NCBI GenBank assembly: GCA_021776885.1
Contig: JAJFFA010000311.1
Span: forward strand, 1 to 6,191
Source: Planctomycetota bacterium
GTDB lineage: Bacteria > Planctomycetota > UBA1135 > GCA-002686595
DNA length: 6,191 nt
Reading direction: 5' to 3'
A program made the translations under genes and the position numbers. The notes beneath the pieces are model-generated. The model did not search any database and was not told the DNA's origin. It worked only from the letters and a program-made list of their open reading frames with translations. Below, in pieces: positions 1 through 6,191 of the stretch (the first letter of the stretch is position 1; each line of letters opens with the position of its first letter).

Positions 1-1037
1 GCGAGGTCCTGCGCGCCGGCGACCCGATCGCCTCCGAGTACCCCCTCGTGTTCGAGGAGGGCGCCGGGGCGTGCTTCGTCACCGCCGAGGAGGACGAGGC
101 CGGCGACGGGGTGCACTCTGCCTGCGCCTTCCTGATGCGCGACCTGGTCACGCCGGCCTGCACCCTGCCCGTGGGCATGATCGGTTCCGTCGCCACCGCG
201 CCGGAGTCCCGTCGCGCCGGCCTGGCCAGCGACGTGCTCGAGCGCGCTTGCGACGAGGTCGCGACCCGCGGCGGGCTGCTGTGCCTCTTGTGGGCGGACG
301 ACCCGCGCTTCTACGAGGAACGCGACTGGCACGCCCTGGGTGGCGAGACGGACTACCTGCTGCTGGGCGAGGTGGACTGGCTCTTGCCCCCGGCGGAGGG
401 CGCGCGCGCGGCGCGGCCCGACGACTACGCCGCCATGCACGGCCTGTACGAGCTGCACCCCGAGCGCGTCGGCCGCAGCGCCGAGGGGAGTGCCAAGCTG
501 TATGCCATGGGTGGCGTCGAGCTCTTCGTGCGCGAGCTCGAGGGCAAGATCGTGGCCTACACCGCCATGGGCCGCGGCGAGGACCTCGAGGGCTGCGTGC
601 ACGAGTGGGCCGGCGCCCCGGCCGACGTCCTGGCCCTGCTGGGCCTGCACCTCGCCGGACGCAAGGAGCGCGGCGAAGAACACGAGCTGGTGATCATGTC
701 GCCGGTCACCGAGCAGGGCCTACGCGGCTTCTTCGAGCTGGTGCGCGCGCCCATCGCCCAGGGCATCCTGGGTCTGGCCAAGATCGTGCGCTTCGACCTC
801 GCGGCCCAGCTGCTCGACTCCGCCGCCGGCCCCGGCGGCAGCGCCGTGTCCGAGGGCGATCGCGTGCGCCTGACGGGCCCCCTGGGGGACGTCCTGCTCG
901 ACAGCGCCACCTACATCGAGGTCGTCTTCACGGCCCGCGGCGAAGACCACGTCGCGCGCCACATCGAGGACGCGATCGGCCTCTCCATGCCGGCCCTCCC
1001 GATCCGTCCCTTCGCCTGGGGCCTGGACTCGATCTAG
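1..1037 (+). CDS. GNAT-family N-acetyltransferase, 5'-truncated by the window edge
   Basis: The reading frame is open from base 3, so the true start lies outside the window; the in-frame GTG at 48 is probably internal, because the residues before it (GDPIASEYPLV) read as ordinary protein. About 344 residues are visible. The acetyl-CoA-binding segment of the GNAT fold is clear: SVATAPESRRAGLAS, with the P-loop-like RRAGLA at 210-227, then a helix and the strand GLLCLLWADD. The FYEERDW segment at 309-329 corresponds to the usual FYExxGF/W of GNAT enzymes. Family members transfer an acetyl group from acetyl-CoA to an amine; the substrate cannot be told here. After the GNAT core come roughly 230 further residues ending in FAWGLDSI. 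This suggests a two-domain protein, loosely like the Eis-type architecture, but I do not recognise an SCP2 domain. It is probably cytoplasmic. The gene ends convergently with the beta-helix gene. The family call is firm and the subfamily open. Confidence 0.85.
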   Translation, partial: EVLRAGDPIASEYPLVFEEGAGACFVTAEEDEAGDGVHSACAFLMRDLVTPACTLPVGMIGSVATAPESRRAGLASDVLERACDEVATRGGLLCLLWADDPRFYEERDWHALGGETDYLLLGEVDWLLPPAEGARAARPDDYAAMHGLYELHPERVGRSAEGSAKLYAMGGVELFVRELEGKIVAYTAMGRGEDLEGCVHEWAGAPADVLALLGLHLAGRKERGEEHELVIMSPVTEQGLRGFFELVRAPIAQGILGLAKIVRFDLAAQLLDSAAGPGGSAVSEGDRVRLTGPLGDVLLDSATYIEVVFTARGEDHVARHIEDAIGLSMPALPIRPFAWGLDSI

Positions 1038-1041
1038 CTTG

Positions 1042-1064
1042 GCTAGCAGGCCGGGCTGCTCAGC
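1042..1064. terminator. Possible terminator hairpin between convergent genes
   Basis: GCTAGCAG (1042-1049) pairs with CTGCT-C-AGC (1056-1064, one bulged C) around a 6-base loop, GCCGGG. It sits in the 50 bp between the stop codons of the GNAT gene (1037) and the beta-helix gene (1088), where a bidirectional terminator would be expected. No T-run follows on either strand, so this is a weak call based on position and pairing only. Confidence 0.3.
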
Positions 1065-1087
1065 GCGTCAGGACATGCGCCGGCGCC

Positions 1088-2401
1088 TCAGTCCGGCTGG
1101 CGTTCGTAGGGGCCGAGGTCGACGGTGAAGCGGATGCGCGGGAAGTCGTCCAGGTCGAACGGGGTGCTCTCGAAGCTGTCGAGGTCGCGGTCGACATCGG
1201 CGTAGTCGTAGAGCACGAGGAGGTTGTTGCCCGCGTCGATGCAGGGCGAGCCCGGGCTCAGGCGTAGGTTGCGCGCCGAGGGGTCCTCGAAGCCCGGGTC
1301 GACGGAGATCACCGCGTCGCCCGGGAGCGGATCCTGCAGGTCGCAGTTCGAGACGATGTAGCGCCCCGCCGGCCCGGACAGCGAGCGCTCGGTGCGCGAC
1401 TCGTTGTCCCACACGATCGAGTTCAAGAGGATGCCCACCGCGCCGCCCGGCACCTGGTCGCCGAGCCCCAGGGCCGCGCCATCACGGGCTGCGTTGAAGG
1501 CGAAGGTGCAGCCCGACCAGCGTACGTGGGCCAGGGACGCCCCACCGCTCGCAGTGAGGTACTGCGTGTGCTGATACGCTCCGCCACCGACGGCGGCGCG
1601 GTTGTCGTGCAGCAGCACGTTCTGGGCCAGGGACTCGCTCAGGATCCCGGGGTAGTTGTTCGCGCCGGTCTGGCTGACGTACAGCCCGCCGCCCCGCTGG
1701 CCTGCGAAGTTGCGCTCGAAGACGCTGTCGACCATGCACCAGCGCCCGTGCAGGAACGCACCGCCACCGCGCAGGGTGGCGCGGTTGGCGCGGAAGTGGC
1801 AGCCCTCGATCAGCAGCTTGCCCAGCGAGCCGATCGACGCCAGCCCGGCGCCGCGGTCCGCGCTGTTGCCCGAGAGGGCGCAGTTGCGCAGCGTCAGGCG
1901 GCGGTTGCTCAGCCGCATTGCGCCGCCCGAGTCGTGCGGGCTGACCCCGTTGGCGTTGCCCGCGGTGATCGTGAAGCCGTCGATCACGACGTGTCCCGCG
2001 AAGCTCCCGGGCGCGGCGGCGAAGAGCACGTGGTAGGCGTTGTCGTGCCGGCCCGCGGCGCCGACCTCGCCCGTGAGCACGGTGCTCGAGAACAGCCCGG
2101 CGCGCTGGTCCAGGCTGGTCTCGGTGCCGTCGAAGCCGCCGAACAGGCGCACCATGCGCGGCAGGTCGAAGGTCACCGTCCGGCGGTCGCTCGGATCCAG
2201 CGGCTGCGTCGGCGCGTACACGCCTTCGGCCACCCAGACCTGCTTGGCCTGGACGCCGGCTGCGAAGGCGTCGGCGAGCTCGTCGTACGCCGCGGCCCAG
2301 CTCGAGCCGTCCCCCCCCGGCGGCGCGTCGGCGTCGACGTGGACGACCTGGGCCTGCAGGGCGGAGGCGAGTGCGAGCGGCAGCAGCAGGCGGACGAGCA
2401 T
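1088..2401 (-). CDS. Secreted right-handed beta-helix protein with choice-of-anchor Q type C-terminus
   Basis: This is a 437-residue exported protein. Residues 1-17 form a signal peptide (basic R4, Leu/Ala-rich core, cleavage likely after LQA). Residues 19-60 (VHVDADAPPGGDGSSW, then VWVAEGVYAP) and 87-100 (LFGGFDGTETSLDQR) match the N-terminal block typical of bacterial parallel beta-helix surface proteins. From about 135 to 335 run degenerate rungs in which an xxxN step is followed by a glycine cluster: LSGNSADRGAGL, FRANRATLRGGGAF, FERNFAGQRGGGLY, LHDNRAAVGGGAY. These resemble polymorphic-membrane-protein (Pmp) repeats. Residues 384-434 (SPGSPCIDAGNN, then DDFPR, then TVDLGPYE) match the end of choice-of-anchor Q proteins. 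The start is supported by AGAGGG at 2408-2413, 6 bases upstream. No catalytic residues can be assigned, so an adhesin, surface structural protein or polysaccharide-active protein are all possible. No sorting enzyme lies nearby. Confidence 0.88.
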   Translation of the reverse strand: MLVRLLLPLALASALQAQVVHVDADAPPGGDGSSWAAAYDELADAFAAGVQAKQVWVAEGVYAPTQPLDPSDRRTVTFDLPRMVRLFGGFDGTETSLDQRAGLFSSTVLTGEVGAAGRHDNAYHVLFAAAPGSFAGHVVIDGFTITAGNANGVSPHDSGGAMRLSNRRLTLRNCALSGNSADRGAGLASIGSLGKLLIEGCHFRANRATLRGGGAFLHGRWCMVDSVFERNFAGQRGGGLYVSQTGANNYPGILSESLAQNVLLHDNRAAVGGGAYQHTQYLTASGGASLAHVRWSGCTFAFNAARDGAALGLGDQVPGGAVGILLNSIVWDNESRTERSLSGPAGRYIVSNCDLQDPLPGDAVISVDPGFEDPSARNLRLSPGSPCIDAGNNLLVLYDYADVDRDLDSFESTPFDLDDFPRIRFTVDLGPYERQPD

Positions 2402-2442
2402 CGAGGTCCCTCTGTGTGACGATGGAGCCCGGGTAGGGGCAA

Positions 2443-2459
2443 AGCCTGGACCCCAGGCT
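2443..2459 (-). terminator. Terminator-like hairpin downstream of gmhA
   Basis: On the minus strand AGCCTGG, a 3-base loop GGT, and CCAGGCT form a perfect 7-bp stem. The T that closes the stem is followed by two more (bases 2443-2441 are AAA on the plus strand). It lies 93 bp beyond the gmhA stop and about 40 bp before the beta-helix start, so it could end gmhA transcription before the next gene. The T-tract is short, making intrinsic termination plausible but unproven; an attenuator-like leader for the beta-helix gene is the alternative. The rest of 2402-2551 holds only small GC-rich palindromes, such as CCGGGCCCGG at 2527-2536, and no gene. Confidence 0.45.
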
Positions 2460-2551
2460 AGGTGCAGACCCGTGTCCCGGCAACTCGAGCGGCGAGTCGA
2501 GGGGGCCTGGGTGTGGAAGGGGGCCGCCGGGCCCGGGGACGCGCGCTCGAG

Positions 2552-3145
2552 CTACTCGTAGTTCTCGGGGAACAGCTTGCGCTCCACCGCCTCGATGACG
2601 ATGTGGATCACCTTGATGTGCAGCTCCTGGATGCGGTCCGAGGTCGTGGCCAGGGGCACCACGATCGGGATGTCGACCAGCTCGAGCATGTCGCCGCCGC
2701 CCTTGCCGAGCAGGCCGACGGTCTGGACGCCGCGCTCGCGCGCCGCCTTGACGGCGCGGATCACGTTGGGGGACTTGCCGCTGGTCGAGATGGCCAGGAG
2801 CACGTCGCCCGGCTTGCCGTAGGCGTCCACCTCACGCGCGAAGACGTCGTCGAAGCCGAAGTCGTTGGCGATGCAGGTCAGGTGGCTGGGGTCGGAGAAG
2901 GCGATGGCCGGGATCGCGCGGCGGTCGCGACGGAAGCGGCCCGTCCACTCCTCGGCGAAGTGCATCGCATCACACATGCTGCCGCCGTTGCCGCAGGACA
3001 TCAGCAGGCCGCCTGCCTCGACCGTGGCCGCGGCGGCCTCGGCGAAGCGCTGGACCCCGGCGATGCACGACTCGTCGTCGAGGAAGGCGGAGAGGGTGCG
3101 CGAGGCCTCCTCGAAGGAGGCTCGGACGGGATCTTGGGGTGCCAT
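2552..3145 (-). CDS. gmhA: Phosphoheptose isomerase (D-sedoheptulose-7-phosphate isomerase)
   Basis: This 197-residue SIS-domain protein has nearly the usual GmhA length (about 192 in E. coli). It catalyses conversion of sedoheptulose 7-phosphate to D-glycero-D-manno-heptose 7-phosphate, the first step to the ADP- or GDP-heptose used for LPS core, S-layer or capsule sugars, in the cytoplasm. Very conserved blocks are visible: SCGNGGSMCDAMHFAEE (50-66), SDPSHLTCIANDFGF (84-98), ISTSGKSPNVI (119-129) and SDRIQELHIKVIHI (169-182). The zinc/catalytic set known for the family corresponds to H62, E66, Q173 and H181, and the phosphate-binding Ser/Thr cluster to S120-S125; all are present. The start fits the family N-terminus, but no Shine-Dalgarno lies upstream and a possible promoter ends 7 bases before the ATG (see 3153-3181). 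No gmhB, hldE or hddA partner is in the window. The identification is strong. Confidence 0.93.
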   Translation of the reverse strand: MAPQDPVRASFEEASRTLSAFLDDESCIAGVQRFAEAAAATVEAGGLLMSCGNGGSMCDAMHFAEEWTGRFRRDRRAIPAIAFSDPSHLTCIANDFGFDDVFAREVDAYGKPGDVLLAISTSGKSPNVIRAVKAARERGVQTVGLLGKGGGDMLELVDIPIVVPLATTSDRIQELHIKVIHIVIEAVERKLFPENYE

Positions 3146-3152
3146 GGGCTGG

Positions 3153-3181
3153 ATTCTGGGCCGCTGGGGCGGGGGTCACAA
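3153..3181 (-). promoter_or_regulatory. Candidate sigma-70-type promoter of gmhA, possibly leaderless
   Basis: On the minus strand TTGTGA (3181-3176) and CAGAAT (3158-3153) are separated by exactly 17 bases, each matching 4 of 6 consensus positions of the -35 and -10 boxes. The -10 ends 7 bases before the gmhA ATG, so transcription would begin at or next to the start codon. This agrees with the lack of a Shine-Dalgarno sequence. It is a weak consensus match in GC-rich DNA. Confidence 0.28.
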
Positions 3182-3190
3182 GCACGGGGC

Positions 3191-3219
3191 TTGACGCCTG
3201 TGCCCGGTTGATCGATAAC
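3191..3219 (+). promoter_or_regulatory. Candidate sigma-70-type promoter of the HMA/aldehyde dehydrogenase operon
   Basis: TTGACG (3191-3196, 5 of 6 to consensus) and GATAAC (3214-3219, 4 of 6) are spaced 17 bases apart. The segment around GATCGATAACC is one of the few AT-containing patches in the window. A start site about 7 bases downstream (near 3226) would leave a leader of about 12 bases before the ATG at 3238, with no Shine-Dalgarno in it. It is the best promoter match in the window and lies exactly where the divergent gene pair needs one. Confidence 0.5.
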
Positions 3220-3237
3220 CCCGCCTTGGTCCCCCCC

Positions 3238-3624
3238 ATGAAGAACATTCCCTTCCTGATCGTCCTCACCGCCGCCGGCGTCCTCGGCTGGGTCGCCCTC
3301 GGTGCCCCCGAGCCGACCTGGGTCGTGCTCGAGCCGGGCACGGCCTCCGCGGCGCCCCTCGAGGTGCCGAGTCGCTTGACCGAGGCCAGGGCGGACGGCG
3401 CCCAGGAAGGGCTCGTCGTGCGTACCGTCGCGGTGCAGGGCATGTGCTGCAACGGCTGCCGCGGCAAGCTGTACACGGCTCTGCTCGATCTGCCGGGTGT
3501 CGATGAAGCGGCGGTCGACTTCGAGGCCGGCACGGCGTCGGTGCGCGCCACCCCCGAGGTCGTGGAGACCCAGCTGGTCAGCGCCCTGACCTTCGACAAG
3601 TACAGCGCCTCGGCGCTGAACTGA
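3238..3624 (+). CDS. Membrane-anchored or exported heavy-metal-associated (HMA) domain protein
   Basis: This is a 128-residue protein. Residues 4-22 form one hydrophobic segment after K2 (signal anchor or signal peptide), followed by a 35-residue Ala/Glu/Pro-rich linker. An HMA domain of about 68 residues (60-127) follows. The metal site reads GMCCNGC (68-74): C71 and C74 form the canonical CxxC, and C70 replaces the Thr of the usual GMTCxxC. The motif LPGVDEAAVDFEAGTASVRAT (85-105) is the standard second half of the ferredoxin-like fold. HMA proteins bind Cu(I), Zn or similar ions; the N-terminus implies the domain faces the periplasm if anchored. An upstream in-frame GTG (3139) would overlap gmhA and place the hydrophobic segment internally, so ATG 3238 is preferred; it has no Shine-Dalgarno. 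It is probably cotranscribed with the aldehyde dehydrogenase 13 bp downstream. The metal and partner are unknown. Confidence 0.85.
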   Translation: MKNIPFLIVLTAAGVLGWVALGAPEPTWVVLEPGTASAAPLEVPSRLTEARADGAQEGLVVRTVAVQGMCCNGCRGKLYTALLDLPGVDEAAVDFEAGTASVRATPEVVETQLVSALTFDKYSASALN

Positions 3625-3637
3625 GGCCGGGGACGCC

Positions 3638-5068
<1,431 letters not shown>

Positions 5069-5070
5069 CC

Positions 5071-5094
5071 CGGGCCATGCCAGGCCCGAATTAT
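5071..5094 (+). terminator. Terminator-like hairpin after the aldehyde dehydrogenase gene
   Basis: CGGGCC (5071-5076) and GGCCCG (5083-5088) form a perfect 6-bp all-GC stem with a 6-base loop ATGCCA, two bases after the aldehyde dehydrogenase stop codon. It is followed by AATTAT (5089-5094), a conspicuous AT patch in this GC-rich DNA but not a true T-run. It probably separates the HMA/aldehyde dehydrogenase unit from the DUF502 gene. Partial read-through, or the AT patch being part of a DUF502 promoter, cannot be excluded. Confidence 0.4.
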
Positions 5095-5153
5095 CCGGGG
5101 CCAGGGCGAGAGCTTTCTTGCAGCGCGGCCTCCCACGCGCTCGACTCGCCTGC

Positions 5154-5762
5154 ATGCGTGCCTTCGGCAAGACCTTCCTGCGCGGTCTGGCGGCGATCCT
5201 GCCGATCAGCCTGACGCTCTACATCCTGTGGTGGCTGGGCAGCGGGGCCGAGCGCTTGATGGCCCGGCTGCTGGCGCTGGTGGCGCCCAACGGGCCGAGC
5301 CTGCCTGGGTTGGGGCTGGTCCTGGGCGTGGGGATCGTCTTCGTGGTGGGGCTCTCGATGCGCGCGGGACTCGTGCTGCACCTGATGGCTGCCATCGACC
5401 GGCGGCTCGAGCGGCTGCCGGTGGTCAAGACGGTCTACGGGCCGCTCAAGGACCTGATGAGCTTCCTCGCCGGTCGCGAGGGCGAGGAGCAGCTCGATCA
5501 GGTGGTGAAGGTCAGCGTGGGCCAGCCCCCGATGGACCTGATCGGCTTCCTGACCCGCGACTCGGCGCGCGACCTGACGGGCCTCGAGGAGGACGCCGAG
5601 CAGGTCGCCGTCTATCTGCCCATGAGCTATCAGCTGGGTGGCTACATGGTCTTCGTGCCCCGCGAGCGGGTCACGCACCTCGACATCGGCGTCGACCAGG
5701 CGCTGCGCATCGCCCTGACCGCGGGCATGTCGGCGGGCGAGCGCCAGGGCCCCGCGGGCTGA
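5154..5762 (+). CDS. DUF502 family integral membrane protein
   Basis: This is a 202-residue protein of unknown function. TM1 spans about residues 7-28 (FLRGLAAILPISLTLYILWW) and TM2 about 52-74 after the PGLG turn (51-54). They are followed by the family's hallmark segment RLPVVKTVYGPLKDLMSFL (87-105) and a soluble alpha/beta part with VKVSVGQPPMDLIGFLT, VAVYLPMSYQLGGYMVFVPRERV and LDIGVDQALRIALTAG. This order matches DUF502 proteins, which occur in many Gram-negative bacteria and plants. The soluble part presumably lies on the cytoplasmic side. The ATG at 5154 is chosen because family members begin a few residues before TM1; a TTG at 5118 would add 12 residues (MQRGLPRARLAC) and cannot be ruled out, since GAGAG lies just upstream of it. 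No Shine-Dalgarno precedes 5154. It is convergent with the GlsB-like gene. The family assignment is strong and the function unknown. Confidence 0.87.
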   Translation: MRAFGKTFLRGLAAILPISLTLYILWWLGSGAERLMARLLALVAPNGPSLPGLGLVLGVGIVFVVGLSMRAGLVLHLMAAIDRRLERLPVVKTVYGPLKDLMSFLAGREGEEQLDQVVKVSVGQPPMDLIGFLTRDSARDLTGLEEDAEQVAVYLPMSYQLGGYMVFVPRERVTHLDIGVDQALRIALTAGMSAGERQGPAG

Positions 5763-5784
5763 CGCCCAGCCAGCCCGCGGGCCC
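5747..5784. terminator. Strong inverted repeat between convergent genes, probable bidirectional terminator
   Basis: The left arm 5747-5761 and right arm 5771-5784 (CAGCCCGCGGGCCC) form a 14-bp stem, with a single bulged C at 5750 and a 9-base loop. The stem overlaps the last codons and stop of the DUF502 gene (5760-5762) and ends 6 bp before the stop of the GlsB-like gene (5791). The position suits termination from both sides. There is no T-run on either strand, so it may act as a pause site, a Rho-assisted site or an mRNA 3'-end stabiliser rather than a classic intrinsic terminator. Confidence 0.5.
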
Positions 5785-5790
5785 GTGGCG

Positions 5791-6069
5791 CTACTTGCCG
5801 CGGCGCAGGAAGCCCAGCAGGGCGACGAACAGCGCCGAGCCCGCGATGGTCCACACGACCGGGAAGCTCCAGTCGTCGATGGTCAGGTAGAAGGGCTCGG
5901 GCAGCCCGAGCCCGTCCGCCATCCACTGGCCGAGCATGGCGCCGATGAAGCCCGCGGCGACCGTGGCGAAGAGACCCATCTTTCCAGCGCCGGCAAGGCT
6001 GCGGCCGATCGCTCCGCAGACGCCGGCGACGATGACGAGGGCCAGGAACGAGAAAGGGGACATGTCCAT
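5791..6069 (-). CDS. GlsB/YeaQ/YmgE family (transglycosylase-associated) small membrane protein
   Basis: This 92-residue protein has three predicted membrane spans: about 5-23 (PFSFLALVIVAGVCGAIGR), 31-53 (MGLFATVAAGFIGAMLGQW) and 67-87 (WSFPVVWTIAGSALFVALLGF). It ends in the basic tail LRRGK. The small-residue-rich GxxGAxxG-type helices, the G-rich loop between spans 1 and 2, and the basic end match GlsB/YeaQ/YmgE proteins, which are linked in other bacteria to general or envelope stress. The usual length is about 80-90. A polar insert of roughly a dozen residues (GLPEPFYLTIDDW) between spans 2 and 3 is somewhat longer than in the simplest members. The first of two close ATGs (6069 and 6063) is preferred because GGAG (6079-6076 on this strand) lies 6 bases upstream of it. 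The leader DNA is G-rich on the opposite strand (see 6073-6096). It stands alone and is convergent with DUF502. Confidence 0.82.
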   Translation of the reverse strand: MDMSPFSFLALVIVAGVCGAIGRSLAGAGKMGLFATVAAGFIGAMLGQWMADGLGLPEPFYLTIDDWSFPVVWTIAGSALFVALLGFLRRGK

Positions 6070-6072
6070 GGA

Positions 6073-6096
6073 GGGCTCCGGGTGGGGGGGCGGGGG
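6073..6096 (+). other. Putative G-quadruplex motif in the leader of the GlsB-like gene
   Basis: Four G-runs, GGG (6073-6075), GGG (6080-6082), G7 (6084-6090) and G5 (6092-6096), are joined by loops of 4, 1 and 1 bases. This satisfies the standard G3+N1-7 quadruplex pattern on the plus strand, which is the template strand of the GlsB-like gene. The motif starts 4 bp upstream of that gene's ATG and includes the complement of its Shine-Dalgarno. A chance origin in GC-rich DNA is possible. Confidence 0.4.
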
Positions 6097-6117
6097 AGTG
6101 TAGCGCTAGGAGTCTGG

Positions 6118-6155
6118 GTCACGGGTGGTGTTGCGGGGGACAACCCAGGCGTGAC
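6118..6155. repeat. Imperfect inverted repeat upstream of the GlsB-like gene
   Basis: GTCACG (6118-6123) pairs with CGTGAC (6150-6155). After a 2x2 mismatch, TGG (6126-6128) pairs with CCA (6145-6147). After a bulged T, GTTG (6130-6133) pairs with CAAC (6141-6144) around the 7-base loop CGGGGGA, giving 13 base pairs in total. It lies 49-86 bp upstream of the GlsB-like ATG, so it could be an operator, part of that gene's promoter region, or a terminator for a gene beyond the right edge. No T-run follows. The role is unassigned. Confidence 0.35.
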
Positions 6156-6162
6156 ACGGGGG

Positions 6163-6183
6163 GGCGGTGGGGCGCCCCCCGCC
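6163..6183. repeat. GC-only hairpin near the right window edge
   Basis: GGCGG (6163-6167) pairs with CCGCC (6179-6183). After a bulged T at 6168, GGG (6169-6171) pairs with CCC (6176-6178), leaving a 4-base loop GCGC, for a stem of about 8 bp. A G-run (6158-6164) leads into it. With the repeat at 6118-6155 it makes the last 75 bases strongly structured. No coding frame or recognisable element is seen in 6070-6191. Confidence 0.25.
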
Positions 6184-6191
6184 GAGACGAG

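Noticed and set aside
71..1267. A long plus-strand open frame overlapping the GNAT gene and running into the beta-helix gene
   Set aside because: Its translation is extremely Arg/Gly/Ala/Pro-rich with no motif, which is typical of an off-frame reading of GC-rich DNA. The GNAT frame explains the region.
1526..2419. A 297-codon plus-strand frame antisense to the beta-helix gene
   Set aside because: It has low-complexity Ala/Val/Arg/Gln composition and no recognisable domain. The minus-strand protein has a signal peptide, repeats, a conserved C-terminus and a Shine-Dalgarno.
2483..2497. ACTCG/CGAGT hairpin between gmhA and the beta-helix gene
   Set aside because: A 5-bp stem is within chance expectation for this composition, and a better hairpin (2443-2459) is nearby.
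2462..3211. A 249-codon plus-strand frame antisense to gmhA
   Set aside because: The gmhA reading has all family motifs and catalytic residues. The antisense product is compositionally biased and matches nothing I know.
6097..6102. TACACT on the minus strand as a -10 box for the GlsB-like gene
   Set aside because: It matches 4 of 6 positions and is placed plausibly, but no -35-like hexamer lies 16-18 bases upstream (CCCGTG or similar), so I do not call a promoter.

Overview
This very GC-rich window (third codon positions almost all G or C) carries seven protein-coding genes, the first cut by the left edge. I see no rRNA, tRNA, CRISPR array, insertion sequence or phage gene. The gene content points to a Gram-negative-type bacterium. 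There is a sedoheptulose-7-phosphate isomerase for LPS or capsule heptose, a secreted beta-helix protein ending in a choice-of-anchor Q type domain, a membrane-anchored heavy-metal-associated (HMA) protein with a CCxGC site, and mostly weak or absent Shine-Dalgarno sequences. Together these fit a high-GC member of the Planctomycetota best. That placement is an inference; another high-GC environmental Gram-negative phylum is possible.

Layout, left to right: (1) 1-1037 +, GNAT acetyltransferase, 5' end missing. (2) 1088-2401 -, exported right-handed beta-helix protein, convergent with gene 1. (3) 2552-3145 -, gmhA, separated from gene 2 by 150 bp holding a terminator-like hairpin. (4) 3238-3624 +, small HMA metal-binding protein, divergent from gmhA across 92 bp that hold candidate back-to-back promoters. 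(5) 3638-5068 +, NAD(P)-dependent aldehyde dehydrogenase, 13 bp behind gene 4 and probably cotranscribed. (6) 5154-5762 +, DUF502 membrane protein. (7) 5791-6069 -, small GlsB/YeaQ/YmgE-type membrane protein, convergent with gene 6. The last 122 bp hold no gene but contain G-runs and two inverted repeats.

The genes do not form an obvious single pathway. Several touch the cell envelope (gmhA, DUF502, GlsB-like, the secreted beta-helix protein, the anchored HMA protein). The only convincing operon is HMA plus aldehyde dehydrogenase. I find no clear previously undescribed system. The most worthwhile leads are the HMA/aldehyde dehydrogenase pairing, the possibly leaderless divergent promoters at 3153-3219, and the structured G-rich DNA upstream of the GlsB-like gene.
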